A DNA stretch of 44,483 nucleotides from Kocuria tytonicola (GCF_003687455.1 NZ_PHOA01000008.1:1-44483); one strand, 5' to 3'; shown: positions 29,414-39,359, numbered from the stretch's first letter. Made by a program: numbers and translations. Notes: generated from the letters alone by a model not told the origin.

Positions 29414-30052
29414 ATGAAGCACTCGATGAAGAGGCATCAACCTGCGGGCCTCCGCAGGCCGGTATCGTTCGCCGTCGCGGCGGCCGTAGTCATGCTGTTC
29501 GGTGCAGGATGCAGCGCCGACCACCGGGACGCAACCGCGCCGAGCACGGCTGCTGCCTCTCATTCCCCGTCACGCATGCCCTCCGCGATTCCGTCCGTGA
29601 CGCCGTCCCCCACGGCGCCGACCTCCCCGACGGCGGTTCCGACGTCGAGAACTCCGGCCACGACGCAACCAACCGCCGCTCCCCAGACCCCGACGGCACC
29701 GCTCACCCAGCAGCCGCAGATGCAGCCGAGTCCCCAACCCACCGGGACCGTGAAGTCCATGCATCCGGCGACCCCCACCGAGATTCCGGGCGTCACCACC
29801 GGTCAGCCGTCAGGAAAGCCGATCCCGGGAATGCACATTGCGACGGAAGAACAAGCCCTGGAGCTGATCGGCAAGGTCGACGGATTCAATCCCGACATCT
29901 ACTACATCAGCGACAAGAACCCCGACGGGTCATTCACGGTCACAGGACAGTCCAAGTCCATGGCGGGCCAGGGCGGTTCCGGCACCACGGGAGTGTGGAC
30001 GGTCTACCCGGACGGGTCGTACCACATGGGGCAGGATTCGGTCGACAGCTGA
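29414..30052 (+). CDS. Thr/Pro-rich secreted lipoprotein, function unknown
   Basis: A 212-residue protein starting at ATG 29414. A basic start and hydrophobic helix FAVAAAVVMLFGAGC end in a lipobox, LFGAGC (Cys33), so it should be lipid-anchored outside the membrane. Residues about 40-130 are a low-complexity Pro/Thr/Ser/Gln linker that would span the cell wall. A small C-terminal domain (EEQALELIGKVDGFNPDIYY, then WTVYPDGSYHMGQDSV) follows. I do not recognise that domain. The gene lies between hutR and hutU in an accessory insert, not in an obvious histidine role. Confidence 0.78.
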   Translation: MKHSMKRHQPAGLRRPVSFAVAAAVVMLFGAGCSADHRDATAPSTAAASHSPSRMPSAIPSVTPSPTAPTSPTAVPTSRTPATTQPTAAPQTPTAPLTQQPQMQPSPQPTGTVKSMHPATPTEIPGVTTGQPSGKPIPGMHIATEEQALELIGKVDGFNPDIYYISDKNPDGSFTVTGQSKSMAGQGGSGTTGVWTVYPDGSYHMGQDSVDS

Positions 30053-30078
30053 ACATTTTTCTGGAAAGGATCCACATC

Positions 30079-30654
30079 ATGACCCCCGTGAAACCATGGC
30101 CTGTTCCTGATCCCCTACCCGGGGAGGACCGCACGTACGGCGGCGGGCTCTACGTGGACCTAATACCCCTCCAAACCTTCGGTATCAATTGTCGACAAGT
30201 CCTCTCAAAGTACCAGTGGGCCCGCCTCAGCCGCGGCCTAAAAGCTCGCGCCGATTTCACCTGCGAATTCTGCGGGATGCCAGAGATTCCCGGGCAGAAC
30301 ATTTATCACCTCACCCATGAGCGATTCTCGTATGACGACGCGACTGGCGTGCAACGGCTAATTCGCTTCATCTGCTCTTGTCGGCGCTGCGACGAGTTTA
30401 CCCACTTCGGTCATGCGCTGATATTTGGGGGAGACCCCACAATGATCTTGACTCATACCGAGGCTGTCAGGATGCAAACCCCCGGAGACATGAGCACTAT
30501 AGAGAGCCTTGAAGCGGAAGCACAGGCAGCACTTCAGCTCTGGAAACAGCGTCGACGGATAGATTGGACGGTTGACCTATCAATTCTCGCTGGGACTGGG
30601 GTGCCGGTCGCAGAGGAGGACTTGATCCTCATGGCCCCAGCCCTGCCAGGCTAG
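30079..30654 (+). CDS. HNH-like zinc-binding protein, atypical low-GC gene
   Basis: A 191-residue protein. ATG 30079 lies eight bases after AAAGGA. CEFCG and CSCRRC, about 44 residues apart, with LTHERFSYDDATGVQRLIRF between and EFTHFGHA after, form a treble-clef/HNH-like layout (C-x2-C, HE, C-x2-C, H). Uncharacterised HNH proteins on mobile DNA share the HE-x-x-YD-x5-GxQ-L pattern. The final position of the second knuckle is Cys-Asp rather than Cys-His, so nuclease activity is uncertain. Hand counts of two 60-base rows give about 53 and 57 percent GC, against about 73 percent in a hutU row. This suggests recent acquisition. Confidence 0.72.
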   Translation: MTPVKPWPVPDPLPGEDRTYGGGLYVDLIPLQTFGINCRQVLSKYQWARLSRGLKARADFTCEFCGMPEIPGQNIYHLTHERFSYDDATGVQRLIRFICSCRRCDEFTHFGHALIFGGDPTMILTHTEAVRMQTPGDMSTIESLEAEAQAALQLWKQRRRIDWTVDLSILAGTGVPVAEEDLILMAPALPG

Positions 30655-30694
30655 CTGCAAGGGGGCATGACGTTGTTGAAGCGAAGCCCCACCA

Positions 30695-30970
30695 TCACGC
30701 TACGAGTCGCGTGTACCGCTGCCGAGCAGCCTCACCGGTCGTTCCAACGAAGGCTCCAATCGCAGCCCATGACATACCCGCATGTCGGGCCCCGCGCACG
30801 GCATCGATGACGTGACGCTCCGCAGCGGACTGTTCAGCAACGGCCGTACGAAGAGCCGTGATGGCATCTACGTCCAGCTCGTCCTCGGGCCGCGGGTCGT
30901 ACTGCTCGAAGCGCGCAGCCAGCTCATCGGCGTGAGCAAGAATTTCCTCGACGGTACGGGGCATGGTCAT
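30695..30970 (-). CDS. Putative antitoxin with C-terminal helix-turn-helix
   Basis: A 91-residue protein from ATG 30970, which overlaps the upstream stop as TGATG. ATG 30964 has better spacing from GAGGTG and would remove two residues. The N-terminal part is acidic and helical (EEILAHADELAARFEQYDPR). The C-terminus, GARHAGMSWAAIGAFVGTTG then EAARQRYTRLV, reads as a helix-turn-helix of the type that binds DNA in small actinobacterial regulators. Overlap with a small basic partner and an operator over the promoter fit a type II toxin-antitoxin pair. The family assignment is tentative. Confidence 0.65.
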   Translation of the reverse strand: MTMPRTVEEILAHADELAARFEQYDPRPEDELDVDAITALRTAVAEQSAAERHVIDAVRGARHAGMSWAAIGAFVGTTGEAARQRYTRLVA

Positions 30971-31197
30971 CACCTCAGGTATTTCCGACGGGCAGGCATC
31001 GCATGGACGATGACGTCAGCGGTGTGTCCCTGCACGTATCCGACTTCCAGAACGATGGCCGCCTGATTCGCACCGATCAGCATGGTGAACCCCTCGCCGA
31101 GGTCCCACGCACGGATGGGGTTGCGGTAGGCGTGAAGAATGTCGGCCTCCACGAGGCCGTGCTTCAACGCTGAGGGCGCGATGATCGGCTCGTCCAC
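30970..31197 (-). CDS. Putative toxin-like partner protein (75 residues)
   Basis: GTG 31197 to TGA 30970. A small alpha/beta protein with EADILHAYRNPIRAWDLGEG, then two strands (FTMLIGANQAAIVLEVGYV), ending VIVHAMPARRKYLR. The last motif resembles the H-A-x-x-A-R-x-K-x-L end of BrnT/RelE-like ribonuclease toxins. In type II systems the toxin-first order, overlap with a DNA-binding antitoxin and a palindromic operator at the start are known. The annotation is by resemblance and context only. No ribosome site is seen, and the transcript may be leaderless. Confidence 0.6.
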   Translation of the reverse strand: MDEPIIAPSALKHGLVEADILHAYRNPIRAWDLGEGFTMLIGANQAAIVLEVGYVQGHTADVIVHAMPARRKYLR

Positions 31198-31201
31198 TCT
31201 T

Positions 31202-31233
31202 ACAAGTTATCTTGTCTTGCCGCAGAGACACAA
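31202..31233 (-). promoter_or_regulatory. Leaderless promoter and operator of the toxin-antitoxin-like pair
   Basis: On the minus strand a -10 box TAACTT (31204-31209) ends six bases before GTG 31197, with TTGTGT (31228-31233) 18 bases upstream. The inverted repeat ACAAG-TTAT-CTTGT (31202-31215) covers the -10 box. This is the usual place for antitoxin autorepression. Confidence 0.55.
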
Positions 31234-31251
31234 GGTTTTGACCTCTGCCTC

Positions 31252-31269
31252 TGTCTGGCATCCCAGACA
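31252..31269. promoter_or_regulatory. HutR operator upstream of hutU
   Basis: TGTCTGGCATCCCAGACA is a perfect inverted repeat with 7-base arms and a 4-base spacer. It shares GTCTGG-N4-CCAGAC with the hutG/hutR site. A possible -35 box TTGACC lies at 31238-31243, so the operator would cover the core promoter. It ends 108 bases before hutU. Confidence 0.8.
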
Positions 31270-31287
31270 CAACCCCCTCCAAAACCC

Positions 31288-31301
31288 GTGACCCCCGTCA
31301 C
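31288..31301. promoter_or_regulatory. CRP/GlxR-like site upstream of hutU
   Basis: GTGACCCCCGTCAC fits GTGA-N6-TCAC and lies 19 bases after the HutR operator. It could bring histidine use under carbon control. Confidence 0.45.
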
Positions 31302-31377
31302 CTCCCGTGGTCCCATGGACTCATTCACCGTCCCCGGCCTCGCACGCCCGGACTGAACCGCACCAGGAGGACCACTC

Positions 31378-33092
<1,715 letters not shown>

Positions 33093-33096
<4 letters not shown>

Positions 33097-34373
33097 CCGG
33101 CCACGCCCCCGCAGGCCGGGACGACGACGCCGCACGCGGCCACCGCGCCGACGGTCACCCGGGCGCGCAGGCGCCCCCGGCGGCGTCGTCCGCTGGCGGC
33201 TCCGAGCTCATCACCGGCATTGGCGAGCTGCACACCGTGGACCCCGCCCGCGGTGCGGACTCCGTGCTCACGGACGCGGCCGTCGTCGTCGAGAACGGGC
33301 TGATCGCGTGGGTGGGCCGCGCGTCCGAGGCGCCCGCCGCAGACCGCGCGACGGACGTGGAGGGCCGCGCGGTCCTGCCCGGCTGGGTGGACTCGCACAC
33401 GCACCTGGTGTTCGCCGGGGACCGCGGCGCCGAATTCGCCGCACGTATGGCCGGTGAGGCATACGCGGCGGGTGGCATCGGCGTGACCACGAACGCGACC
33501 CGCGAGGCCGGCGACGAGACCCTGCGCGGCCTCGTGGCCGGGCGGGTGCGGGACGCCGTGGCCGGTGGCACCACGTACCTCGAGACCAAGACGGGCTACG
33601 GCCTGGACGTGGAGCAGGAGCTGCGCGCCGCGCGGATCGCCGCCGACGCCGCGGACGAGGTCACGTTCCTGGGCGCCCACCTGGTGCCCGAGGGCGCGGA
33701 CCCGGACGACTACGTGGAGACCGTGTGCGGACCCATGCTCCAGGCCGTGCGCCCGCACGTGCAGTGGGCGGACGTGTTCTGCGAGCGCGGTGCGTTCACC
33801 CCGGAGCAGTCCCGCCGCGTGCTGGAGGCGTGCCGGGACGCGGGGCTCGGGCTGCGCGTGCACGGCAACCAGATCGGCCCCGGTGAGGGCGTGGCCCTGG
33901 CCGTGGAGCTGGGTGCGGCGTCCGTGGACCACTGCAACTTCCTCTCGGACGAGGACGTGGCGGCGCTGGCCGGCTCGGCCACCGTGGCCACGGTCCTGCC
34001 CGCGTGCGACCTCTCCACCAGGGCGCCGCTGGCCCCCGCCCGGAAGCTGCTGGACGCCGGGGCCACGGTGGCCATCGCGTCCAACTGCAACCCGGGGACC
34101 AGCTACACCACGTCCATGAACTTCTGCGTGGCCACCGCGGTGCTGCAGATGAAGCTCACGGTGGACGAGGCGATCCGGGCGGCCACGCTCGGTGGCGCGA
34201 AGGCGCTGCGCCGGGACGTCTCCGCCCCGGACCGCCCCGCCGTGGGCCACCTGGCCGTGGGCACCCGCGCAGACCTGCACGTCCTGGACGCACCCGCCGC
34301 GGTGCACCTGGCCTACCGCCCCGGCATGCCCCTCACGTGGGGCGTGTGGCGGGCGGGCCGCCGGGAGGTCTGA
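33093..34373 (+). CDS. hutI: Imidazolonepropionase
   Basis: A 426-residue metal-dependent amidohydrolase that opens the imidazolone ring to formimidoyl-glutamate. GTG 33093 overlaps the hutU stop (GTGA), and AGGCGG precedes it. About 35 Ala/Gly/Asp-rich residues precede the family's usual start ([13 protein letters not shown]). This extension holds two copies of the dispersed 11-mer and may be unstructured. [21 protein letters not shown] (metal His-x-His), [23 protein letters not shown] and [16 protein letters not shown] are typical. There is no alternative start codon close to the domain. Confidence 0.96.
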
Positions 34374-34485
34374 CCGCGCTGAGTGGCCCGGGGTCATCCG
34401 ATCCCGGGCCGCCCGCAGGCCACCCCTCTACTTCTTCCCGAGCCGCTGAGACGGCTCGGACCACCGACCGGAAGGACCCCTCCCC

Positions 34486-36048
34486 ATGACCACGTTCGAC
34501 ACCGACCTGCCCACCACCGTGCAGCTGGGCTCGTCCGGCGCAACCGTGGCGGACGTCGTCGCCGTCGCCCGCCACGACGCCCGGGTGGAGCTCACCGACG
34601 AAGCCCGCGAGCACGTGGCGACGGTGCGCCGCCACATCGACGAGCTGGCGGCGTCGGACGTGCCCGCGTACGGCATCTCCACCGGCTTCGGCGCGCTGGC
34701 CAACAAGCACATCCCCCTGGAGAAGCGCACGCGGCTGCAGAAGTCCCTGGTGCGCTCCCACGCCGCGGGCACCGGGCCCATCGTGGAGCGGGAAGTGGTG
34801 CGGGCGCTGATGTTCCTGCGCGCCAAGACCCTGGCCTCGGGGCACACGGGCATCCGCGTGGAGACCCTGGAGACCATGCTGGCCGTGCTCAACGCGGGCA
34901 TCACCCCGGTGGTGCACGAGTTCGGCTCCCTGGGCTGCTCGGGTGACCTGGCGCCGCTCGCGCACTGCGCCCTGGTGCTCATGGGCGAGGGCCGCGCCAC
35001 CGGGCCCGACGGCGTCGAGCGCCCCGTCCCCGAGCTGCTCGCCGAGGCCGGCATCGAGCCCGTGACCCTGGCCGAGAAGGAGGGCCTGGCCCTCATCAAC
35101 GGCACGGACGGCATGCTGGGCCAGCTCATCATGGCGCTGGCGGACCTGCAGAACCTGCTCACCGCCGCGGACATCACCGCCGCGTTCTCCGTGGAGGGCC
35201 TGCTGGGCACGGACCGCGTGTTCGTCCCCGAGCTGCACGAGCCGCTGCGCCCCCACCCGGGCCAGAAGAATGCCGCCGCGAACATGCTCAAGGTGCTGGA
35301 GGGCTCCGGCATCGTGGCCTCCCACCGCGTGGGTGACGACCGCGTGCAGGACGCCTACTCCCTGCGCTGCGCCCCCCAGGTGGCGGGCGGCAGCCGGGAC
35401 ACCGCGGCGTACGCCCTGACCGTCGCGCAGCAGGAGCTCGCCGCGGCCGTGGACAACCCCGTGGTCCTGGACGACGGCACCGTGAGCTCCAACGGCAACT
35501 TCCACGGCGCCCCCGTGGCGTACGTGCTGGACTTCCTGGCCATCCCCATTGCGGACCTGGCGTCCATGTCCGAGCGCCGCACCGACCGCATGCTGGACCC
35601 GGCCCGCTCCCACGGCCTGCCCCCGTTCCTCGCGGAGGACCCCGGCACGGACTCCGGGCTGATGATCGCGCAGTACACCCAGGCGGGTCTCGTCTCGGAC
35701 ATGAAGCGCCTCGCGGCACCGGCCTCCGTGGACTCCATCCCCAGCTCCGCCATGCAGGAGGACCACGTGTCCATGGGCTGGCACGCGGCCCGCAAGCTGC
35801 GCCAGGCCGTGCTGAACCTGCGCCGGGTGCTCGCCATCGAGCTGCTCACCTCCACCCGCGCGATCGCCCTGCGCGCGCCCCTGGAACCCGGCGCGGCGGC
35901 GTCGGCGGTCATTGCGGACCTCGACGGCCGCGTGGGTGCACCCGGCGAGGACCGCTTCATGGCGCCGGAGATCGAGGCCGCCGAGGAGTACGTGGCCTCG
36001 GGGCGCCTGGTGCGCACGGTCGAGTCCGCGGTGGGCCCGCTGAACTGA
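34486..36048 (+). CDS. hutH: Histidine ammonia-lyase
   Basis: A 520-residue MIO-dependent lyase converting histidine to urocanate and ammonia, the first pathway step. ATG 34486 follows GGAAGGA. The MIO prosthetic group forms from the tripeptide in GSLGCSGDLAPLAH (about residues 146-159). The first residue is Cys rather than the common Ala, a variant the family signature allows. GYGISTGFGALANKHI, INGTDGMLGQLIMALADLQN and QDAYSLRCAPQV are also conserved. It lies 112 bases after hutI, so it is probably in the same transcript. Confidence 0.97.
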   Translation: MTTFDTDLPTTVQLGSSGATVADVVAVARHDARVELTDEAREHVATVRRHIDELAASDVPAYGISTGFGALANKHIPLEKRTRLQKSLVRSHAAGTGPIVEREVVRALMFLRAKTLASGHTGIRVETLETMLAVLNAGITPVVHEFGSLGCSGDLAPLAHCALVLMGEGRATGPDGVERPVPELLAEAGIEPVTLAEKEGLALINGTDGMLGQLIMALADLQNLLTAADITAAFSVEGLLGTDRVFVPELHEPLRPHPGQKNAAANMLKVLEGSGIVASHRVGDDRVQDAYSLRCAPQVAGGSRDTAAYALTVAQQELAAAVDNPVVLDDGTVSSNGNFHGAPVAYVLDFLAIPIADLASMSERRTDRMLDPARSHGLPPFLAEDPGTDSGLMIAQYTQAGLVSDMKRLAAPASVDSIPSSAMQEDHVSMGWHAARKLRQAVLNLRRVLAIELLTSTRAIALRAPLEPGAAASAVIADLDGRVGAPGEDRFMAPEIEAAEEYVASGRLVRTVESAVGPLN

Positions 36049-36260
36049 CGCGCGGAGCCGGGGACGACGCCACCGCGACGGCTCGCGCGCCCGGCGCACC
36101 GTGCGGCGCCGTCGCCTGATTCCCAGGTGTGGAAACGCCCGTTTCGCGCCACGTTTGCGTGGTGGTTCTGCACCTCAGAGTGGCGGGCCGCGGTGCACAA
36201 GACCCCTGTTCCCCGCGAACCCCCGGCTGTATCGTGGCTCACACGCGAAGGGAGCGGCAC

Positions 36261-36554
36261 ATGCCCGTCTACGAGTTCCGGTGCGAGGCCTGCGGGCCTT
36301 TCGACGCGCACCACGCCATGGCGCAGGTCCCGCGCGCCCAGGCCTGCCCCGCGTGCGGCGCGGCCGCCCGGCGGGTGTTCTCCGCCGTGGGCCTGTCCCG
36401 CGCGAACTCCCCGCGAGCACGCGCCATCGACGACGCCGCCCGCACGGCTGACGCGCCCGAGGTCGTCCGCTCCGTGCCCCGGCAGGCAGGCGCCCCGGGA
36501 GCAGTACCCCGGGTCTCCCGCGCCCCCCGGCACGCGAAGCTGCCGCGGCCGTAG
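36261..36554 (+). CDS. fmdB: FmdB-family zinc-ribbon protein
   Basis: A 97-residue protein. ATG 36261 follows AGGGAG. The N-terminal 33 residues form a CXXC...CXXC zinc ribbon: MPVYEFRCEACGPF (Cys8, Cys11) and ACPACGAAARRVFSAVG (Cys29, Cys32). The C-terminal half is Arg/Ala/Pro-rich and likely flexible. FmdB proteins are small putative regulators found beside formamidase and acetamidase genes. The formamidase gene starts 58 bases downstream, which supports that role. The precise function is unproven. Confidence 0.88.
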   Translation: MPVYEFRCEACGPFDAHHAMAQVPRAQACPACGAAARRVFSAVGLSRANSPRARAIDDAARTADAPEVVRSVPRQAGAPGAVPRVSRAPRHAKLPRP

Positions 36555-36612
36555 CATCCCCGCACTGCCGCGCGGGAACCACCCGCGGGGCTCTCCAGAA
36601 AGGTCACGGACC

Positions 36613-37869
36613 ATGCCAGAAGTGATTTTCCCGCTGGACTCCACCAAGCCCTTCACCGAGCAGAAGCTCACCGGACACAACCGCTGGCACCCGGACATCC
36701 CCGCCGTGGCCACGCTCAAGCGCGGGGAGAGCTACCGGATCGACTGCCGCGAGTGGTTCGACGGCGCGATCGTCAACGACGACTCCGCGGACGACATCCG
36801 GGACGCTCCCCTCAACAAGGTGCACGCGCTGTCCGGGCCGTTCCGGATCGAGGGCGCGGAGCCCGGGGACCTGCTGATCGTGGACATCCTGGACGTGGGA
36901 CCGATCCCGCAGGAGGAGGGGCCGCTGGCCGGTCAGGGCTGGGGGTACACCGGGATCTTCGCGCAGAAGAACGGCGGCAGCTTCCTGGTGGACCAGTTCC
37001 CGGACGCGTACAAGGCCGTGTGGGACTTCCGGGGCGGCGAGTGCCCCTCCCGCCACATCCCCGGTGTGAAGTTCACGGGCATGGTGCACCCGGGCCTGAT
37101 GGGCACCGCACCGTCCGCGGAGCTGCTGAGGAAGTGGAACAAGCGTGAGGAGGACCTGATCGCCACCGATCCGCAGCGCGTGCCCCCGCTGGCCCTGCCG
37201 CCGGAGCCGGACTCCGCGATCCTGGGCTCCCTCACCGGCGCGGAGTTCGACCGCGTGGCCGGGGAGGCCGCCCGCACCGCTCCCCCGCGGGAGAACGGCG
37301 GCAACCAGGACATCAAGAACTTCACCAAGGGCTCCCGGGTGTTCTACCCCGTGTACGTCTCCGGCGGGCACCTGTCCGTGGGTGATCTGCACTTCTCCCA
37401 GGGGGACGGCGAGATCACGTTCTGCGGCGGCATCGAGATGAGCGGTTTCATCGACATCCACGTGGACGTCATCAAGGGCGGCATGGAGGCCTACGGGGTC
37501 ACGGAGAACGCCATCTTCATGCCGGGCCGCAACGGTCCCGTGTACTCCGAGTGGCTCGCGTTCTCCGGGACCTCCGTGACCCTGGAGGGTGAGCAGCGCT
37601 ACCTCGACTCGCAGCTGGCCTACCAGCGCGCGATCCTGCACGCCATCGACTACCTCGCCAAGTTCGGGTGGTCCAAGGAGCAGGCATACCTGCTGCTCGG
37701 TGCGGCACCCATCGAGGGCCGCTTCTCCGGCGTGGTGGACATCCCCAACTCGTGCGCCACGGTGTACCTGCCCACGGAGATCTTCGATGTGGACATCCGC
37801 CCCTCCGCGGGCGGACCCGCGCAGGTGGACCCGGGCATGGGTGCCCCGCGCTCGATGAACCCGGCCTGA
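36613..37869 (+). CDS. fmdA: Formamidase (acetamidase/formamidase family)
   Basis: A 418-residue cytoplasmic amidase hydrolysing formamide to formate and ammonia. ATG 36613 gives the family's start (PEVIFPLDSTKPFTEQ, HNRWHPDIP). GDLLIVDILDVGPIP, FTGMVHPGLMGTAPS, GGHLSVGDLHFSQGDGE and CGGIEMSGFIDIHVD cover the conserved acid and lysine regions of PF03069. Its presence after hutH is meaningful, because HutG yields formamide. An open frame reaching further upstream is through fmdB in another frame and is not the start. A strong hairpin follows. Confidence 0.95.
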   Translation: MPEVIFPLDSTKPFTEQKLTGHNRWHPDIPAVATLKRGESYRIDCREWFDGAIVNDDSADDIRDAPLNKVHALSGPFRIEGAEPGDLLIVDILDVGPIPQEEGPLAGQGWGYTGIFAQKNGGSFLVDQFPDAYKAVWDFRGGECPSRHIPGVKFTGMVHPGLMGTAPSAELLRKWNKREEDLIATDPQRVPPLALPPEPDSAILGSLTGAEFDRVAGEAARTAPPRENGGNQDIKNFTKGSRVFYPVYVSGGHLSVGDLHFSQGDGEITFCGGIEMSGFIDIHVDVIKGGMEAYGVTENAIFMPGRNGPVYSEWLAFSGTSVTLEGEQRYLDSQLAYQRAILHAIDYLAKFGWSKEQAYLLLGAAPIEGRFSGVVDIPNSCATVYLPTEIFDVDIRPSAGGPAQVDPGMGAPRSMNPA

Positions 37870-37892
37870 CCCCGGCCCACCCTCCACGGTGA

Positions 37893-37932
37893 GAGGGGCC
37901 CGACGACGCTCGTGGGCGACGTCGGGCCCCTC
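37893..37932. terminator. Bidirectional terminator between fmdA and gntR
   Basis: GAGGGGCCCGACG (37893-37905) and CGTCGGGCCCCTC (37920-37932) are perfect 13-base arms with a 14-base loop. The hairpin lies between the convergent fmdA (stop 37869) and gntR (stop 37943) genes. Confidence 0.72.
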
Positions 37933-37942
37933 GCCTTCCCCG

Positions 37943-38662
37943 TCAGCTTTGGGAGGAGACGGTCAGACGCATCGAGAGCTGGTAGCGGTCTGCCCGGTAG
38001 GTGGAGACGCAGTACTCGATGGGCGTCGAGTCCGAGAAGGAGCGCCGACGGAACAGCAGCACGGGGGACCCGTCGTCGATGTCGAGCCACTGCGCCATCT
38101 CTGCGGATGCTGACGCCGCCTCCACCGTCTGCTCCACGTGGGTCACCGGGTGGCCCTGGGCGGCCAGGAACCCGTACAGGGAACCCGAGAGGTCCGCGGC
38201 GGAAAGACCGGGCAGCAGGTGCCCCGGGAGCCACGACTCGTCCACGCTCACGGGCTGGCCGTCGGCGAGGCGCAGCCGCCGCAGCAGGTGGACCTCCGCC
38301 GGCTCTGGAACCTGCAGGTGGGCAGCCGCCGCCCCGCCCGGGTGTTCGGGCCCGGCGGTGATGATGCGTGTGGTGGGTCGGTGCCCGGCCGAGAGCATGT
38401 CCTCGTTGAAGGAGGCGAGGTGCAGATCGGAGCGCACCCGTCCGTGGGACACGAAAGTGCCCTTTCCCTTGACCCGAACCAGCACGCCCTCTCCGACCAG
38501 GTCCGAGATGGCCCGGCGGACGGTGATGCGCGAGACGCCCAGCTGCTCCTCGAGCACGCGCTCCCCGGGCAGCTTGTCCCCGGGGCGCAGCTCGCGGGTG
38601 GCCAGGGCCCGGAGGTGGTGCCGGATGCGCTCGTGCTTCAGCTCCGGGCCGTGGGGCGTCAC
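37943..38662 (-). CDS. GntR/HutC-subfamily regulator (DasR/NagR-like)
   Basis: A 239-residue regulator. GTG 38662 overlaps the EIIA stop by four bases. The N-terminal winged helix has LRPGDKLPGERVLEEQLGVS and RITVRRAISDLVGEGVLVRV, with wing KGKGTFVS. The C-terminal UTRA domain includes EVHLLRRLRLADGQPVSVDE. Such proteins sense glucosamine-6-phosphate or N-acetylglucosamine-6-phosphate. Location with PTS EIIA/EIIB and opposite EIIC-nagA-nagB, plus the dre-like site at 39463, identify it as the local NagR/DasR-type repressor. Confidence 0.92.
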   Translation of the reverse strand: MTPHGPELKHERIRHHLRALATRELRPGDKLPGERVLEEQLGVSRITVRRAISDLVGEGVLVRVKGKGTFVSHGRVRSDLHLASFNEDMLSAGHRPTTRIITAGPEHPGGAAAAHLQVPEPAEVHLLRRLRLADGQPVSVDESWLPGHLLPGLSAADLSGSLYGFLAAQGHPVTHVEQTVEAASASAEMAQWLDIDDGSPVLLFRRRSFSDSTPIEYCVSTYRADRYQLSMRLTVSSQS

Positions 38663-39132
38663 AGGGACACGGCGAAGAGGTCCTGACCCGCCATGACGTC
38701 CTCGTCCTGTGACCGCGCGGTGATGGCATCCTCCGCGGCATCCAGCACCACCACGGGGCAGCACGCGCTCAGACCCGCCTCCCGGACGACGGTCAGGTCC
38801 ACGTCCATCAGAGGATCCCCGGCGTGCACCTGATCACCCTTGGCCACGCGCACGGTGAAACCGTTGCCCTCGAGCTTCACGGTGTCGATCCCCAGGTGCA
38901 CCAGCACTCCCGCTCCGGAGGGAGCCTGGACCACGAACGCGTGGGGCATGACCTTGAGCATCCGCCCGGACACGGGGGCCACCACGGTCACGGAGTGCTC
39001 AGAGGTCGGAGGCTCCAGGGCGACCCCGTGTCCCACCATCCCCTGGGCGAAGACGGGATCAGGCACCTCGGAGAGCGGCACCAGCTTCCCGGACAGCGGC
39101 GCCCGGACGACCAGCGCGCCCGGGGTGTTCAC
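38659..39132 (-). CDS. PTS glucose-family EIIA component
   Basis: A 157-residue phosphocarrier. GTG 39132 overlaps the EIIB stop by four bases. MPHAFVVQAPSG and GVLVHLGIDTVKLEG hold the two active-site histidines (His64 and His79, the latter phosphorylated by HPr). They match the His75/His90 pair of E. coli EIIA-Glc. It would pass phosphate to the EIIB at 39129 for uptake of N-acetylglucosamine through the EIIC encoded opposite. It is encoded as a free protein. Confidence 0.94.
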   Translation of the reverse strand: MNTPGALVVRAPLSGKLVPLSEVPDPVFAQGMVGHGVALEPPTSEHSVTVVAPVSGRMLKVMPHAFVVQAPSGAGVLVHLGIDTVKLEGNGFTVRVAKGDQVHAGDPLMDVDLTVVREAGLSACCPVVVLDAAEDAITARSQDEDVMAGQDLFAVSL

Positions 39133-39359
39133 AGCAGGTCCTGAATGTCCTCGGCCAAGCTCTCGGCCTCCGGACCCACGACCACCTGGACCACCGTGCC
39201 CGCCGCCATGACACCGTGCGCGCCGAGGGCCTTCAGGGTTGCCTGGTCCACCAGGGAGGGGTCGGACACCTCGGTGCGCAGGCGCGTGATGCACCCCTCG
39301 ATCTCCTCCACGTTCTGCGCGCCACCCAGTGCGGCAAGGATCTGTTCGGCCTTGGACAT
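39129..39359 (-). CDS. PTS EIIB component (glucose/N-acetylglucosamine type)
   Basis: A 76-residue protein from ATG 39359. AEQILAALGGAQNVEEIEGC ends at Cys23, followed by ITRLRTEVSD; this is the phosphocysteine motif of glucose-family EIIB. The rest (LKALGAHGVMAAGTVVQVVV) is normal. In many bacteria EIIB and EIIC are fused; here EIIB is separate and lies on the opposite strand from EIIC. Confidence 0.94.
   Translation of the reverse strand: MSKAEQILAALGGAQNVEEIEGCITRLRTEVSDPSLVDQATLKALGAHGVMAAGTVVQVVVGPEAESLAEDIQDLL

Noticed and set aside
29414-31197. A phage or transposon carrying the accessory insert
   Set aside because: No integrase, transposase, terminal repeats or tRNA target seen. Only composition and position suggest transfer.
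34333-36099. A 588-codon frame antisense to hutH, and similar ones opposite hutU, nagE and fadD
   Set aside because: Same GC-rich shadow effect: biased composition, no ribosome site, no recognisable domain.
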